Origin: Uranotaenia lowii
Taxonomy: Eukaryota; Arthropoda; Insecta; Diptera; Culicidae
NCBI RefSeq assembly: GCF_029784155.1
Contig: NC_073693.1
Location: forward strand, 21,736,002-21,800,001
DNA: 64,000 nucleotides
Direction: 5' to 3'
Below are positions 40,935 through 52,668 of the stretch, piece after piece. The position numbers were made by a program, and so were the translations under genes. Position 1 is the stretch's first letter. Every line of letters begins with the position of its first letter. A model generated the notes under the pieces. That model made no database searches. It saw nothing but the letters and a program-made list of their open reading frames with translations, and was not told where the DNA came from.

Positions 40935-41988
40935 CTAGAAAATGCTTGAATTTCAAAATGTAATCAGTTTTACTTATCACTGACACCGCTGATCCACTAT
41001 CAACTTCCATTTTCAAAATTTTGTCCCCAACTTGCACATTTAGGAGACAAGGTTCACTGATATTATTGATAGACTTTATCATCATACAGAGATATTCACC
41101 TGAATCGTCGCTGCTAGTGTAGTCCACTCTCAACCGTTTAAAATAATCGTGAACCTCCTTTTGTTCCTTAGGTTTTTCGTCAACTAAGTTCACATAATTC
41201 CTCTGACTCCTTTTACGCTCGAAACATGATTTCCAAACGTGTCCCATTTCACCACAAAAATTGCATTTGAAATTTGCATACCTGCTTCTACCATTCTGAT
41301 GATTGCGAGATTTCGATCTATTTCTATTATAATCATAAGGCTTGTTGTAATGCCTATTGTTCTCACGACTGCGAGATCTTTCCCCGCCAGAAAATCGTCT
41401 ACCAGAAAATCTCGAATCCATTCTACTCTGTCGATCTCCGAGCCTATATTTCACAGAATTTATGTTTTCCGTGTCGATAAACCTATCGTTGTCGAAAAAT
41501 CGTTCGGAATTCTTAATCATTCTTTCTGCTGTTTTCAATGTTAAATTCTCTTCATTAAAAAGGCGTTTCCTCAACTCCTTATCCTGAATTCCTATCACTA
41601 ATTGATTTCTAATTGCCCTATCTCTGTAGCCGTCAAACTCGCAAGCCTCCGCCAGCAATTTTACAGCCAAAATATAATTTTCGTTTGACTCCGACGGGGC
41701 TTGTTTCCGATTCCGGAATCTCACGTACGCTTGAAGCTCAGAATCTGTTTTGTCATAACGCTCTTTTAACTTTTTAGTGATCTCTTCATATGTCAAAGTT
41801 TTGAGATCAATAGCCGGAAACAACAATTTGATTTCGTCAAAAACGACCATTCCGCAAAAACTTAGAAATAAATCTTTCCTTTTCAACTCAGCAATGTTAT
41901 TGGAAGAGAAAAAATATTCCAACCTTTCCACATAATTCGCGAACGATGTACCCGGAACGTACGGGTCAATGCTACCAAACATAGCCAT
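40921..41988 (-). CDS. Gypsy gag and protease start, about 355 aa
   Basis: The first ATG of the frame is at 41988; the frame is open further upstream but only with non-ATG starts. The capsid-like region begins MAMFGSIDPYVPGTSF and is followed by an Arg/Ser/Asn-rich stretch and one knuckle CNFCGEMGHVWKSC. The protease motif DSGSAVSVIS lies near the end. The stop TGA follows an A7 run. Pol continues one base forward (+1, equivalent to -2), overlapping gag by 14 bases. Either programmed slippage on the A-run or a length change in it explains the offset. Confidence 0.85.
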   Translation of the reverse strand: MAMFGSIDPYVPGTSFANYVERLEYFFSSNNIAELKRKDLFLSFCGMVVFDEIKLLFPAIDLKTLTYEEITKKLKERYDKTDSELQAYVRFRNRKQAPSESNENYILAVKLLAEACEFDGYRDRAIRNQLVIGIQDKELRKRLFNEENLTLKTAERMIKNSERFFDNDRFIDTENINSVKYRLGDRQSRMDSRFSGRRFSGGERSRSRENNRHYNKPYDYNRNRSKSRNHQNGRSRYANFKCNFCGEMGHVWKSCFERKRSQRNYVNLVDEKPKEQKEVHDYFKRLRVDYTSSDDSGEYLCMMIKSINNISEPCLLNVQVGDKILKMEVDSGSAVSVISKTDYILKFKHFLVEKK

Positions 41989-42557
41989 AGCTATCAAATA
42001 TGTAAAAAAAACCAATAAAAAACGATCAGCACCAAATAAAATCAAAGAACTTTTCAATGATTCCACTCACCCAGTTTTTTCAATTTAAATTGTCTAAACA
42101 ATCTAATCCCAATAAGGATTCAAGTTAAAGCGCCGCTCAAAACACCTCCAATGAAAAAGCGGTCCTGAAATGGCGGTTCACGGCGTCTATGATGAAGAAT
42201 GCACGACGTCCGCGATGGCGTATCCTTCCTTTTCACACACACAAGACTGGCCGTGAGTAGTGTCACTATAACCGACTACTGCCAATGTACAAAAAAAAAT
42301 CACTTACAATATTGCAATGTTAGAATAACAATCAACTTCTGTTGAAACTATCGTCAAATATCCACATAAAATAATCCAAAACTTAAAACTCACCCGATCA
42401 AAAAAAACCAATTTAACTTTTTCACAATGTTGCTCTTACAAAACCAATTGAATACCAGTGAGAAATCTCCTGCCTGGCTTCAGCTGAGGGAAAATATCTG
42501 CAAAAAAAAACTGCACTTATCCCTGCACACAATAAAATCTTTTATCCTCGTCGCCAC
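41989..42557 (-). other. Gypsy leader between 5' LTR and gag
   Basis: An untranslated leader of about 570 bases. It starts with the candidate primer-binding site TGGCGACGAGGAT next to the LTR (42545-42557). No ORF is recognised. Confidence 0.6.
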
Positions 42558-42792
42558 TATTATTTAGTGAGTTTCGGATCTTACAAAATACCACTTACTT
42601 TGGGGATGACCAGGAACAAAATGGGCCGAAGCAAATCTGTTTATTCCACAAGAAAACTTCTTACACAATTCGTGAAAACCCGATCGTAAACTTTCGCGGA
42701 AAACCGAACATTATGTTTTTTGTTTATCTATGTATTAAACTGCTAACGCCTTACACTCTAATTTAAAAAACTTCTAATTTGAGTTCATTACA
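42558..42792 (-). repeat. Gypsy 5' LTR, intact, 235 bp
   Basis: Identical by eye to the 3' LTR once E4 is removed, so gypsy inserted recently. Confidence 0.9.
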
Positions 42793-42797
42793 CTCAC

Positions 42798-44826
42798 ATT
42801 TGTTGGATACTCTCTTCAGCACAAGGCATGGCGATTCGTGGATGAAAGGACGAAAAAGGTTACCATCAGTCGTGATGCACGTTTTTTACAAGCTGATCCA
42901 GAAGATAACGTGAACTCAAAGGACGAAGGCAGTTGTGATGAAGGTCTGTTTTACTTACCAACGACTGTTGAACAGACTCAGGCTCCCATGCTGGAACAGG
43001 AAGAGCAGCACAAAGTTATTCGGCGGAATTCCAACGGAGAGAATCTGAGTGACGATTTCGAGGGTTACTCTGATACCAGCCTGTACGAAGATCCTATTTC
43101 CGACATCGAGGTGCAAACGTTGCAGAAAGAGTGTTCGATTGAGGAGGAGCCAGAAAAATGTCCATCGGAAGCTGAACCTTTGAGGCGTTCGCAGCGGTCG
43201 ACGAAGGGCATTCCACCTGACCGTTACGGTTGTTGCACGCTGGTACAACAGAAATCGGATGAGCCACGCACATACCAAGAAGCAGTGGCAAGTTCAGAAG
43301 TCGAATTGTGGAGAAAGGCCATGCAGGAAGAGCTGGAGTCGATGGAAGAAAACAAAGTTTGGGAGTTAACTAAGCTGCCAGCCGGAAAGAAAACTATCGG
43401 GTGCCGCTGGATTTTCAAAAAGAAAGTGGACGAAAATGGAGCAGTTATCCGGCACAAGGCGCGCCTAGTCGCCCAAGGTTTTTCACAGAAGTATGGTGTC
43501 GACTACGATGAGGTGTTTGCGCCGGTGGTCAAGCAAGTCACTTTCCGAACACTTCTCTCTGTGGCCCATCAAAAGAAAATGTTAATCAAGCATGCTGACA
43601 TCAAGACAGCATATTTGAATGGCGACTTGGAAGAAACGGTGTATATGCGTTTGCCTCCGGGATTATCTGCGGATCCGGGATTAGTATGCCGTTTGCGGAA
43701 AGGTTTATACGGTCTTAAACAGGCAGCCCGTATATGGAATCAAAAGCTCGACGGTGTGCTGAAGACTATGGGATTCAAGCCGTCAATCAACGATTGCTGC
43801 TTATATGTGAAGCACTTCAAGGGTAAGATTGCTTACATTGCTCTTTATGTCGATGATTTTGTGATAGCCTGTGAATGCGAAGAGGACTACAAATCTATCA
43901 TCGAAGGATTGGACCGTCATTTCAACGTAATTTCGCTCGGGGACATCAAATTTTTCCTGGGCATCCAAGTAAATCGCGGCGAAAACCACATTTCGCTGTG
44001 TCAAAAGGGCTACACTCAGAAACTTTTGTCAAGATTTGGTTTGGAAGACGCGAAAGGTTCCAAGATTCCCATGGATCCAGGCCACTTACAAGCAAAGGAG
44101 GAGAATGTACTGCCGAACAACAAACTGTTTGCCAGTCTGATTGGAGGGTTGCTGTACGTGGCTGTGAACACTCGTCCCGATATTGCAGCTGCGGTATCGA
44201 TTTTAGGAAGGAAGACAAGTTGCCCCACCCCGTCTGACTGGAATGAAGCGAAACGAATACTTCGTTACCTGATGGAAACAATCGATCATGAACTGGTCCT
44301 TGGTATCGATTCAACGCCACTTGAAGTTTTCGTGGATGCTGATTGGGCCGGTGACAGCAAAGATCGAAAGTCTACTACTGGATATCTATTCCGATTCTCC
44401 GGTGGTATGATTGCATGGTGTTCAAGAAAACAAGATTGCGTTACTCTTAGTAGTTCAGAAGCAGAGTACGTTGCCATTTCGGATGCTTGCAAGGAGCTGA
44501 ACTGGATTTTGCGGCTGTTAGGAGATTTCCGAGTACCCATCAAGCTACCGGTGATCGTGAACGAAGATAATCAAAGTGCCATCAAGCAACTTGAATCTGG
44601 TGCCAGCACTAAACGTTCCAAGCACGTTGACACCAGGTATCACTACGCTCGTCAACTCAAAGAAGAAGGAGTCATCAGTCCAAGTTATCTATCAACGGAT
44701 GCGATGGTTGCTGACATGATGACCAAGCCGCTACAACGGGTGAAACTTGCAAGGTTCCGTGAAGCTGCCAAGATTTATCCGTCGAGGAGGAGTATTGGAA
44801 GCAAAGAAGACGACGACTCATCATAG
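42798..44826 (+). CDS. Copia reverse transcriptase and RNase H (3' half of the polyprotein)
   Basis: The frame continues the copia polyprotein after the gypsy insertion (first residues FVGYS). The acidic linker is followed by reverse transcriptase: GCRWIFKKK, KARLVAQGFSQ, DIKTAYLNGDL, GLYGLKQAAR and YVDDFVIA. RNase H has DADWAGDSKDRKSTTGY and SSSEAEYVAISDA. The frame is open to the TAG at 44824-44826, which lies inside the right LTR. In the unbroken element it is part of a single ORF. Here it lacks its own start and is separated from gag by 6 kb, so it is a fragment, although its catalytic residues are all present. Confidence 0.88.
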
Positions 44827-44930
44827 CAGTCTGTAAACTTAGCTGTTAAATAAAAATCACTTTCCATTCTTATTGTCTACAAGTAAGACGTTTTTAATTT
44901 TAAATCCGGTCTACGACACACCTCACAATA
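44793..44930 (+). repeat. Copia 3' LTR
   Basis: 138 bp, differing from the 5' LTR by C for T in CACACCTCACAATA. The polyprotein stop codon falls inside it. Confidence 0.88.
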
Positions 44931-45421
44931 CAAACTACACATGGGAGATAAACATGGAGTATATCGATGGCAAATCCAGCCTATGGAGCTCGACTACTAC
45001 GAATTGTAGAGCCTATTCCGTAACGTTAACCGTTAACGCTAAGCGGAAATTACAGGTTCCAGTACGTCGGTGAGCCTATGTATCTTATTCTAAAAAATCA
45101 TGATATTAATCCTTATATTCTTGCTTACCTTGATAGCTCATGTTTCTCTCATCACCTTTGGAAACAGGAGAAGAGTTGCAAGGTGGTACAAAATATATAT
45201 CCGGTCCAAAATAAGTCAAATTCTATCCAAAACTCCAGTAATATGAGCTATCCGAAAAATAACGGGATATCTGCCAGGACAGTTTCTTTCCAATAAATCG
45301 AAATCTTTCCGACGGAATAGCTAAGGAAATGTATTATTTTCAAATCACCAGTCAATAGTATAAACACTCTAAATTCTTCAATTGCGAAACACTTTACGGC
45401 CAGTCACTCTATGACTGATTT
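44931..45421. repeat. Duplication unit: 3' flank of gene D
   Basis: Matches 48887-49342 closely (ACATGGGAGATAAACATGG, AACCGTTAACGCTAAGCGG, ATATCTGCCAGGACAGTTTC). Includes TCCGTAACGTTAACCGTTAACG, a short palindromic run. No gene is seen. Confidence 0.75.
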
Positions 45422-47344
45422 CTACAGCTGAAAAGCTGAAACGGGCCTACATGTTACTCGACGATGATTTCCTAAACATTGCTTTGTTTTAAAATTTTTC
45501 CCACAATCTACGCATTCAAATTTGCGTTCATTCGTGTGTCTCTTGATGTGCGTCAGCAAAGAGCTTTTCGTTTTCATGGCTTTGCCGCACAAATTACAAC
45601 TGAACTTAGGCTCGTCCGAGTGCCGTTCGATATGGATTTTTAGCACGCTTTTTGTTTTGAATGTTTCTTTACAAATATCACACTCAAAGTTCCGTTCGTC
45701 ATTATGCAGCACCATATGCTGACGTAAATATTTGTTCGTTGTGAAACGTTTCCCGCAGATCTGACAAGCGAAAGGACGTTCGTTGCTATGAACATGAGCT
45801 TGATGTATTTTCATTTGATACTTTGTGCTAAATTTTTTTCCACATTCATTGCATTCGAAGCTGATACGTTCTTCTGTAGGCAATGCGTCCATATGGGTCT
45901 TGTGATGAATTTTCAATCGTTTTTCAGTGATGAACGATTTACTGCATAAATCACATTTAAAACTCCGGTCCATGTGATGCATAGCAGTATGATAATCTAG
46001 ACGACTCTTTAAAATGAACTTCTTATCACAGTATAGACATTCGTAATTCAGCTCCTCGGTATGTTTTTTCTGATGATATTTCAGTATTTCTTTCGTTGTG
46101 TATTTTTTGTGACAGATCTCGCATTCGTGGTTCCATTCCTTATTATGGTGTCTCCGATGCATAAGCATGTTGCATCTAGAAATAAACAATTTGTTGCATA
46201 TATCGCACCGATTTTTTCCTGTGTCAGTGTGACATAAACTGTGACGAGTTAGCTTCGTTCGGCAGGAAAACGTCTTCGTACAATCCTTGCATGACAAATA
46301 CGGATATTCTTCTCCACCGTGATCGTGCTTTATATGACTATCTAACTCGGATAGCCTCATATGCTTAGTTTTGCATAATTCACATTCAAACATCAACAGT
46401 CGGCTGGGTTTCTTTGATGCTGAATGTTTGAACCATCTGTGCCGTTTAAGGTTATATTTTGTGGCGAAACATTGATCACATTCTGAGCAGCTAATCACTT
46501 CAGTGGTTGGTTTCTTTTTAACTGTGGCTCCGTAGTTTTTAAATCTAGAGGCAGATTCTACAGATTGTGAACCTTCAGCTTTGATGATTGTTGCATCCCT
46601 TGCAATTCCTGTTTTCTGAAGAAAGTTGTTTGTTTCATCATCTGAAATTTCATCTTTGATCATCACTTCACTTAATTCCAGCTCTAATTGTCGGTCTTCT
46701 TCTACAAGCGAGCCTTCAGTAAGTCTATTACCATTCTCAGATTTTAAGTTCCTGTCGTGATTCATCAAATTAAGGGATGCCTCCAGAGATTCAAAACACT
46801 TATAAGAATGATCGAAAAATAGAAGAACAGATTCTAGTATATCAAGTTTGGCAACACACTCCAAACAAATAAATTTGGAAAGGTTCTTACTAGGGGCAAT
46901 TAATTTGTTAATTGACCTCAAACTGAACAATTCAGGAAAACGTAGTGTCATATAATCCGTATAATCTGTGACTTCATTATGCTGGTGAAATTGTAAGCAA
47001 AGTCGGCATGACTTTACAGATAAGGCTTCCCCTGAACTGAAAGGAAATTAAAATAAAAAAAAAATTGGTTGAGGGTTTTACCAGACACGAAAACACTACC
47101 TGTTGTAAAACCGTGAAGGTTCAAGATACCCTCTGGAAGGGCATAGAGGATTGTCTTCATCGAAGTGATCGTCGCAAATCTCCGCTGAAAACCAATTCTC
47201 ACGAACCCATGGAATGTTTTGCTGCTGACAGCCGATTTCGATTGCCTGCAGCCATCGATGTGCCAGTTCCGGATGTCGAGGTAGCCTCCGCATTCGATGA
47301 CCACTGTATTGCTCCACGCCACAGGTCGGTACTATGCAAACCAT
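45422..47344 (-). CDS. Gene D: THAP-ZAD-C2H2 zinc-finger protein, 619 aa
   Basis: Exon 1 (47344-47100) encodes the THAP domain from MVCIVPTCG. The intron 47037-47099 (63 bp) has GTAGTG and TTTCAG ends. Exon 2 (47036-45422) gives the ZAD (first Cys pair near residue 92, CLEC near 139) and 12 fingers ending SAFQL. All zinc ligands appear present. It is almost the same as gene E, with scattered replacements in the linker region between ZAD and fingers. A nuclear DNA-binding role is inferred from the domains. The 5' flank contains a TTTATTTTGGCCAGAAAATG segment shared with gene C and, further up, element E3. Confidence 0.87.
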
Positions 47345-47486
47345 CGTCTTCTTCTTCGTTTTAGTTTATTTTGGCCAGAAAATGAAACTCTATAACACCG
47401 CAAACCATCGTCAATATCGGAGAAACTATCGTTCGTAGAGGTTCGTATTTACTCAAAAGATCAACAAACAACTTCTTCTTCTTGTA
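47345..47486. other. 5' flank of gene D
   Basis: Shared with the flank of gene C (GAGAAACTATCGTTCGTAGAG, CTTCTTCTTCGTTTTAG). It ends at the insertion point of E3. Confidence 0.45.
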
Positions 47487-48217
47487 CACTGAACCCAAAT
47501 CCACTCTTATAATACACATGATTTTTCACTTAAAAACAAGGATCCAGTGATTTTCTTCCATTCAAGTGCGACATATACATTTCACTTGGCAGTCACTTAA
47601 ATTTCAAGTGAATTCATCCACATTCACTTCAGTTGTCACTTGAATTTGAAGTGAGAAAAAATATACACTTCCCCATCACTTGAATTTCAAGTGAATGTAG
47701 GGTCGGTTGTGTTTATTTTCAGAGTTCAAAATGGCAAAGAGCAGCGTTTAAAGCTTATGCTGGATTTGGATTTTCCCAATTCTTCACTAGGCGATTTTGG
47801 CGGTAGTTTGTGTTAAACGTGATGCAAGGAAAAGTTATTTAATGGTGTTATCATGTTTCAGCTTGTGGGTTGAACTGGACAGATTTTCTGGTTTGCAGCA
47901 GGGAAGATTTAGAAGTCGCATTATCCGCAGTAACCGATCTGCCTTGGGATTACGATGGAATTTTCCTTTCGCCATAAATTTATGGAGAAAGCGTAATGTA
48001 AGTATTTGAAATCGTATTGCTGTTCTATAAATATTCTTTTATTTGAAAACGCGAGAGATAATTAACTAGAAACTTATTTAGAAACTCAGATAAATTTCAC
48101 TCGAACGTCATAGTGTAATTCACTTGACCCATCACTTAAAAAATTCAAATGAAATTACGTATGGCGAGAATTTACTACAGATGTCACTTATTTTTTAAGT
48201 GAAAATTATTTTGGGTG
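47487..48217. mobile_element. DNA element E3 with TCACTTGAATTTCAAGTGA subterminal repeats
   Basis: The left end reads CACTGAACCCAAAT and the complement of the right end CACCCAAAATAATTTTCACT. The 2-bp duplication is TA (47485-47486, 48218-48219). The unoccupied site is seen in the gene C flank (CTTGTAGCTTTACAGG). CACTTGAA/TTCAAGTG motifs, several as full palindromes, cluster near both ends. It is 731 bp long with no transposase. A possible two-exon unit lies at 47757-47977. Confidence 0.75.
47757..47977 (+). CDS. Hypothetical two-exon microgene in E3, 53 aa
   Basis: ATG at 47757, 15 codons plus one base, GTAGTT donor at 47803, 59-bp intron ending ATGTTTCAG at 47861, then exon 2 to a TAA at 47975-47977. 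The peptide starts MLDLDFPNSSLGDFG and is acidic. A different frame of exon 2 is also open up to a GTAAGT at 47999, so another exon chain is possible. No relative is recognised. Confidence 0.28.
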
Positions 48218-49342
48218 TATAGCTTTACAGGTTAACGCAGACCAGTGACGAAGACTATATGCCCAGCAGTCCATTCATCTTGTTGTGTGATCTGTTTTTG
48301 GCTTTGTCGTTATAAATCAAGCTTCTGTTGTACTTTATTAGCTATAGGCCTCCCTAAATAGCTGAATATTACTTGTTATGGATAACTCAATCAATGTTTC
48401 GAAGTTACCATCAAACGATTGAACGTTTCTAAACCCGCTGAATCGTCGTGGGTAATGCAATATAACATGTGCGACTGCTTCAACTGTATGCATTACAAAG
48501 CTTAAAATCCCAAACAAACCAATATTTATTACCCGGCCATAACGCGTTTCAACAGCCGTTCTTCTATTCCCTTGAACTGTTGCTTTGAATACCTAATTTG
48601 TTGAGGCCACCTGGGGATTGGATTTCAAAGTATTTGGCTATTTTCTGATTGTAAGGTGTAGGTAATATACGTCCTGGGAGGTGTAATATGGGTCCAAACT
48701 TGATAATTTTCTGGTAACCAAGGCGAACTCAGAAGGCAGCACTGATAGTTTCTTTATTTGGCCGTAAGTAACGGCAAGCCTGAAGTAATCGATCAAGGAT
48801 ACGCGCTCAGCTAAAATCCCGAGTCGGTGGGTGGTGTGCTGGTGGTGAAAGAGAAACAACAGAGAGATCAATAGTGGACAAACTACACATGGGAGATAAA
48901 CATGGAGTATATCGATGGCAAATCCAGCCTTCGACCTATGGAGCTCGACTACTACGAATTGTAGAGCCTATTCCGTAACGTTAACCGTTAACGCTAAGCG
49001 GAAATTAAAGGTTCCAGTACGTCGGTGAGCCAATATGTATCTTACTTACCTTGATAGCTCATGTTTCTCTCATCATCTTTGAAAACAGGAGAAGAGTGGT
49101 GCAAGGTGGCACAAAATATATATCCGGTCCAAAATAAGTCAAATTCTATCCAAAACTCCAGTAATATGAGCTATTCGAAAAATAACGGAATATCTGCCAG
49201 GACAGTTTCTTTCCAATAAATCGAAATCTGTCCAACGGAATAGCTAAGGAAATGTATTATTTTCAAATCACCAGTCAATAGTATGGACACTCTAAATTCT
49301 TCAATTGCGAAAGACTTTACGGCCAGCCACTCTGGCTGACGT
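48218..49342. repeat. Duplication unit: spacer between genes E and D
   Basis: The most complete copy of the spacer. It includes CAGTGACGAAGACTATATG, GAGTCGGTGGGTGGTGTGC, the unoccupied copia site GTGGACAAACTACACATGG (about 48875-48895) and the 3' flank of gene E. No gene is seen. Confidence 0.75.
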
Positions 49343-51265
49343 CTACAGCTGAAAAGCTGAAACGGGCCTACATGTTACTCGACGATGATTTCCCAAACAT
49401 TGCTTTGTTTTAAACTTTTTTCCACAATCTACGCATTCAAATTCGCGTTCATTCGTGTGTCTCTTGATGTGCTTCAGCAGAGAGCTTTTCGTTTTCATGG
49501 CTTTACCGCACAAATTACAACTGAACTTAGGCTCGTCCGAATGCCGTTCCATATGGATTTTTAGCACGCTTTTTGTTTTGAATGTTTCTTTACAAATATC
49601 ACACTCAAAGTTCCGTTCGTTATTATGCAGCACCATATGCTGACGTAAATATTTGTTCGTTGTGAAACGTTTTCCGCAGATCTGACAAGCGAAAGGACGT
49701 TCGGTGCTATGAACATGAGCTTGATGTATTTTCATTTGATACTTTGTGCTAAATTTTTTTCCACATTCATTGCATTCGAAGCTGATACGTTCTTCTGTAG
49801 GCAATGGGTCTATATGGGTCTTGTGATGAATTTTCAATCGATTTTCAGTAATGAACGATTTACTGCATAAATCACATTTAAAACTCCGGTCCATGTGATG
49901 CATAGCAGTATGATAATCCAGACGTCTCTTTAAAATGAACTTCTTATCACAGTATAGACATTCGTAATTCAACTCCTCGGTATGTTTTTTCTGATGATAT
50001 TTCAGTATTTCTTTCGTTGTGTATTTTTTGTGACAGATCTCGCATTCGTGGTTCCATTCCTTATTATGGTGTCTCCGATGCATAAGCATGTTACATCTAG
50101 AAATAAACAATTTGTTGCATATATCGCACCGATTTTTTCCTGTGTCTGTGTGACATAAACTGTGACGAGTTAGCTTCGTTCGGCAGGAAAACGTCTTCGT
50201 ACAATCCTTGCATGACAAATACGGATATTCTTCTCCACCGTGATCGTGCTTTATATGACTATCTAACTCGGATAGCCTCATATGCTTAGTTTTGCATAAT
50301 TCACATTCAAACATCAACAGTCGGCTGGGTTTCTTTGATGCTGAATGTTTGAACCATCTGTGCCGTTTAAGGTTATATTTTGTGGCGAAACATTGATTAC
50401 ATTCTGAGCAGCTAATCACTTCAGTGGTTGGTTTCTTTTTAACTTTGGCTCCGTAGTTTTTAAATCTAGAAGCAGATTCTACAGATGGTACACATTCGGC
50501 TTTGATGATCGTTACATCACTTGCAATTCCTGATTTCTGAAGAAAGTTGTTAGTTTCATCATCTGGAATTTCGTCTTTAATCATCACTTCACTTAATTCC
50601 AGCTCTAATTGTCGGTCTTCTTCCACAAGCGAGCCTTCAGTAATCCCATTTCTCTTTTCAGATTTTAGGTTGCTGTCGTGATTCATCAAGTTAAGGGATG
50701 CTTCCAGAGATTCAAAACACTTATAAGAATGATCGAAAAATAGAAGAACCGATTCTAGTATATCGAGTTTGGCAACACACTCCAAACAAATAAATTTGGA
50801 GAGGTTCTTACTAGGGGCAATTAATTTGTTAATTGACCCCAAACTGAACAATTCAGGAGAACGTAGTGTCATATAATCCGTATAATCTGTGACTTCATTA
50901 TGCTGGTAAAATTGTAAGCAAAGTCGGCATGACGTTACAGATAAGGCTTCCCCTGAACTAAAAGGAAATAAAAATAAATAAAATTGTAGTTCAGGGTTTC
51001 TCCAGACATGAAAACACTACCTGTTGTAAAACCGTGAAGGTTCAAGATACCCTCCGGAAGCGTATAGAGGATTGTCTCCATCGAAGTGACCGTCGCAAAT
51101 CTCCGCTGAAATCCAATTCTCACGAACCCATGGAATGTTCTGCTGACGACAGCCGATTTCGATTGCCTGGAGCCATCGATGTGCCAATTCCGGGTGTCGA
51201 GGTAGCTTCCGCATTCGATGACCACTGGTTTGCATCATGCCACAGGTCGGTACTATGCAAACCAT
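49343..51265 (-). CDS. Gene E: THAP-ZAD-C2H2 zinc-finger protein, 619 aa
   Basis: Exon 1 (51265-51021) carries THAP; intron 50958-51020 (63 bp); exon 2 (50957-49343) carries ZAD and 12 fingers. It is nearly identical to gene D over the fingers, so the pair arose recently or was homogenised by gene conversion. Differences concentrate in the spacer between ZAD and finger 1 and in a few finger helices. All exon joints and stops match the paralogues. It presumably binds DNA; the conserved helices predict similar targets for D and E. Confidence 0.87.
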
Positions 51266-52668
51266 CGTTAAATTAGTATTTTGTAGGAACTACAAACGAT
51301 CTTACTGAATAGTTCCGAGTATTTTTATTTTTATTTCGAAGAACTTTGTGAAAACTTCAATCAACAACTTTCTTCTTTTTTCTTTCTTAGAGCTTTTTTT
51401 TTTGCATACACGCAAAATAATCTGCACTAAGCTGCTACGTGAAAAACTACATAATTTTTGTCCAATTGATTTTCGCGTAGGAAACTTGCCTTTTTTGTTG
51501 ATTTTTCAAAGAACTTGCTGGAAATTTTCCATTTTGAAAACATGTTACTCAAAAAACTTCATAACATAATGAAATGGAGGCCTAAGAACACGATCAAAAT
51601 TAAATTGGAATTCTTTTCTTTGAAATTTTCGATACAATCGTTTTTGTGACGTCACAAAAAATCTAATATGGCTCTATCGGCAGTCGACACTACCTTATTT
51701 GAACATTTCTTAAAAAATATGGAAAAATAGAAAAATAATAAAAATAATAATTTTGGAAAATTATCATTTTGGTAGTGTCAGAAATTACATCCATTCTGGA
51801 TTGATTGTTTGAGAAATCCCCGTCTCAAAGCGGTGTTATACATATTGAAAAATATGCTTACTATATTTACTTTTTCTATAAGCTGAAATACCTCGGCTAT
51901 TTGTGGAATATTTTTAACAATAATCCTATATAAAAATAAAGCAATGAGTCAGTCTCAATGTTTCAACGTTTTGGGGAAAAATGGTTGGTGTTGTAAAAAA
52001 CAACAAATTTATCCTCTGTGCATGTTATACGATTTCTGAAAAAAAAACATTAAAAAAAGTCCTCAATGATAAAGTTTTCCGTAGAAAAAAAAAGTCGTTT
52101 GTAATCATAAAACTAAACTTCTGTTAATTTTTTAGCAAAACATAAAAGGTTTTGAAGGTTTAAATTACAGAAAATTTGCGATAGTGGCAAGTAGTTAGGC
52201 ATTGTATTTGACTCCCACCTGTTACTGGCGAAGCCATAGGTGTCTTTCTAAAGGGTTAAAAAAGTTAGTTATGACAATGACCAATCTTACCTATTTAGTA
52301 GTTTATGCATTGGTTCATCTCCCCTTAAGTTTTAGTCCATCTAGCTTAGTTTAAGATTTACAGAGGTACAAACTTATGGTTCCTTCTCCTTTTAAGTATG
52401 ACATTATGGTGGAATTCGAAACTATCCTTTTCTTTGCGTTTGTAGTTTATGTAACTAGATCTACGTTGTGGTTCATATGGCCAGCTAACCGAAAAATACG
52501 AAATATTGGCGAGGGCAGTTTCTTTCCAATAAATTGAAATCTTTCCCACAAAATTGGTTAGAAATTGAATAAATTTACAAATCACTTGGGGTATAAACAA
52601 AACCGTTCTTAAATCACTTTAAATTCTTAACTGTCGAAAGGCTTACGGCGGGACACATCTGTGTCCAT
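51266..52668. other. Intergenic region between genes F and E
   Basis: The first part is the 5' flank of gene E and differs from those of A-D. The middle is AT-rich without a recognisable gene. Near the right end (52500-52600) GGCAGTTTCTTTCCAATAAAT shows the diverged 3' flank of gene F, with the same landmarks as the other units. Confidence 0.5.

Larger units (their letters stand above)
36545..42792 (-). mobile_element. Ty3/gypsy retrotransposon (Mag-like) nested in copia
   Basis: Oriented on the minus strand. LTRs of 235 bp lie at 42558-42792 (5') and 36545-37705 (3', enlarged by E4) and look identical by eye apart from the insertion. On the element strand they start TGTAATGAAC. The 5-bp duplication is CTCAC (36540-36544, 42793-42797). 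The sequence next to the 5' LTR reads TGGCGACGAGGAT, a candidate primer-binding site, and AAAGGGTGAGAA precedes the 3' LTR as polypurine tract. Gag and pol are both open. Gypsy type follows from protease-RT-RNase H-integrase order; the Mag lineage is my guess from the RT and gag style. Confidence 0.92.
34385..44930 (+). mobile_element. Ty1/copia retrotransposon, split by a gypsy element
   Basis: LTRs of 138 bp (34385-34522, 44793-44930) differ at one position by eye. The 5-bp duplication is CAAAC (34380-34384, 44931-44935), and the unoccupied site appears in the paralogous spacer near 48880. The primer-binding site just inside the left LTR (GGTTGTGGGCCCAG) matches the internal initiator-Met tRNA type used by copia. 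A purine tract GTCGAGGAGGAG precedes the right LTR. The polyprotein order gag-protease-integrase-RT-RNase H is that of copia. It is broken by one frameshift and by the gypsy insertion at 36545-42792. Confidence 0.93.

Noticed and set aside
34385..44930. Endogenous viral element with an envelope gene
   Set aside because: Neither the copia nor the gypsy element has an ORF after integrase or RNase H that looks like an envelope protein.
47487..48217. CRISPR-like array from repeated CACTTGAA motifs
   Set aside because: Repeats are short, palindromic and irregularly spaced within a transposon with inverted ends; the genome is eukaryotic.
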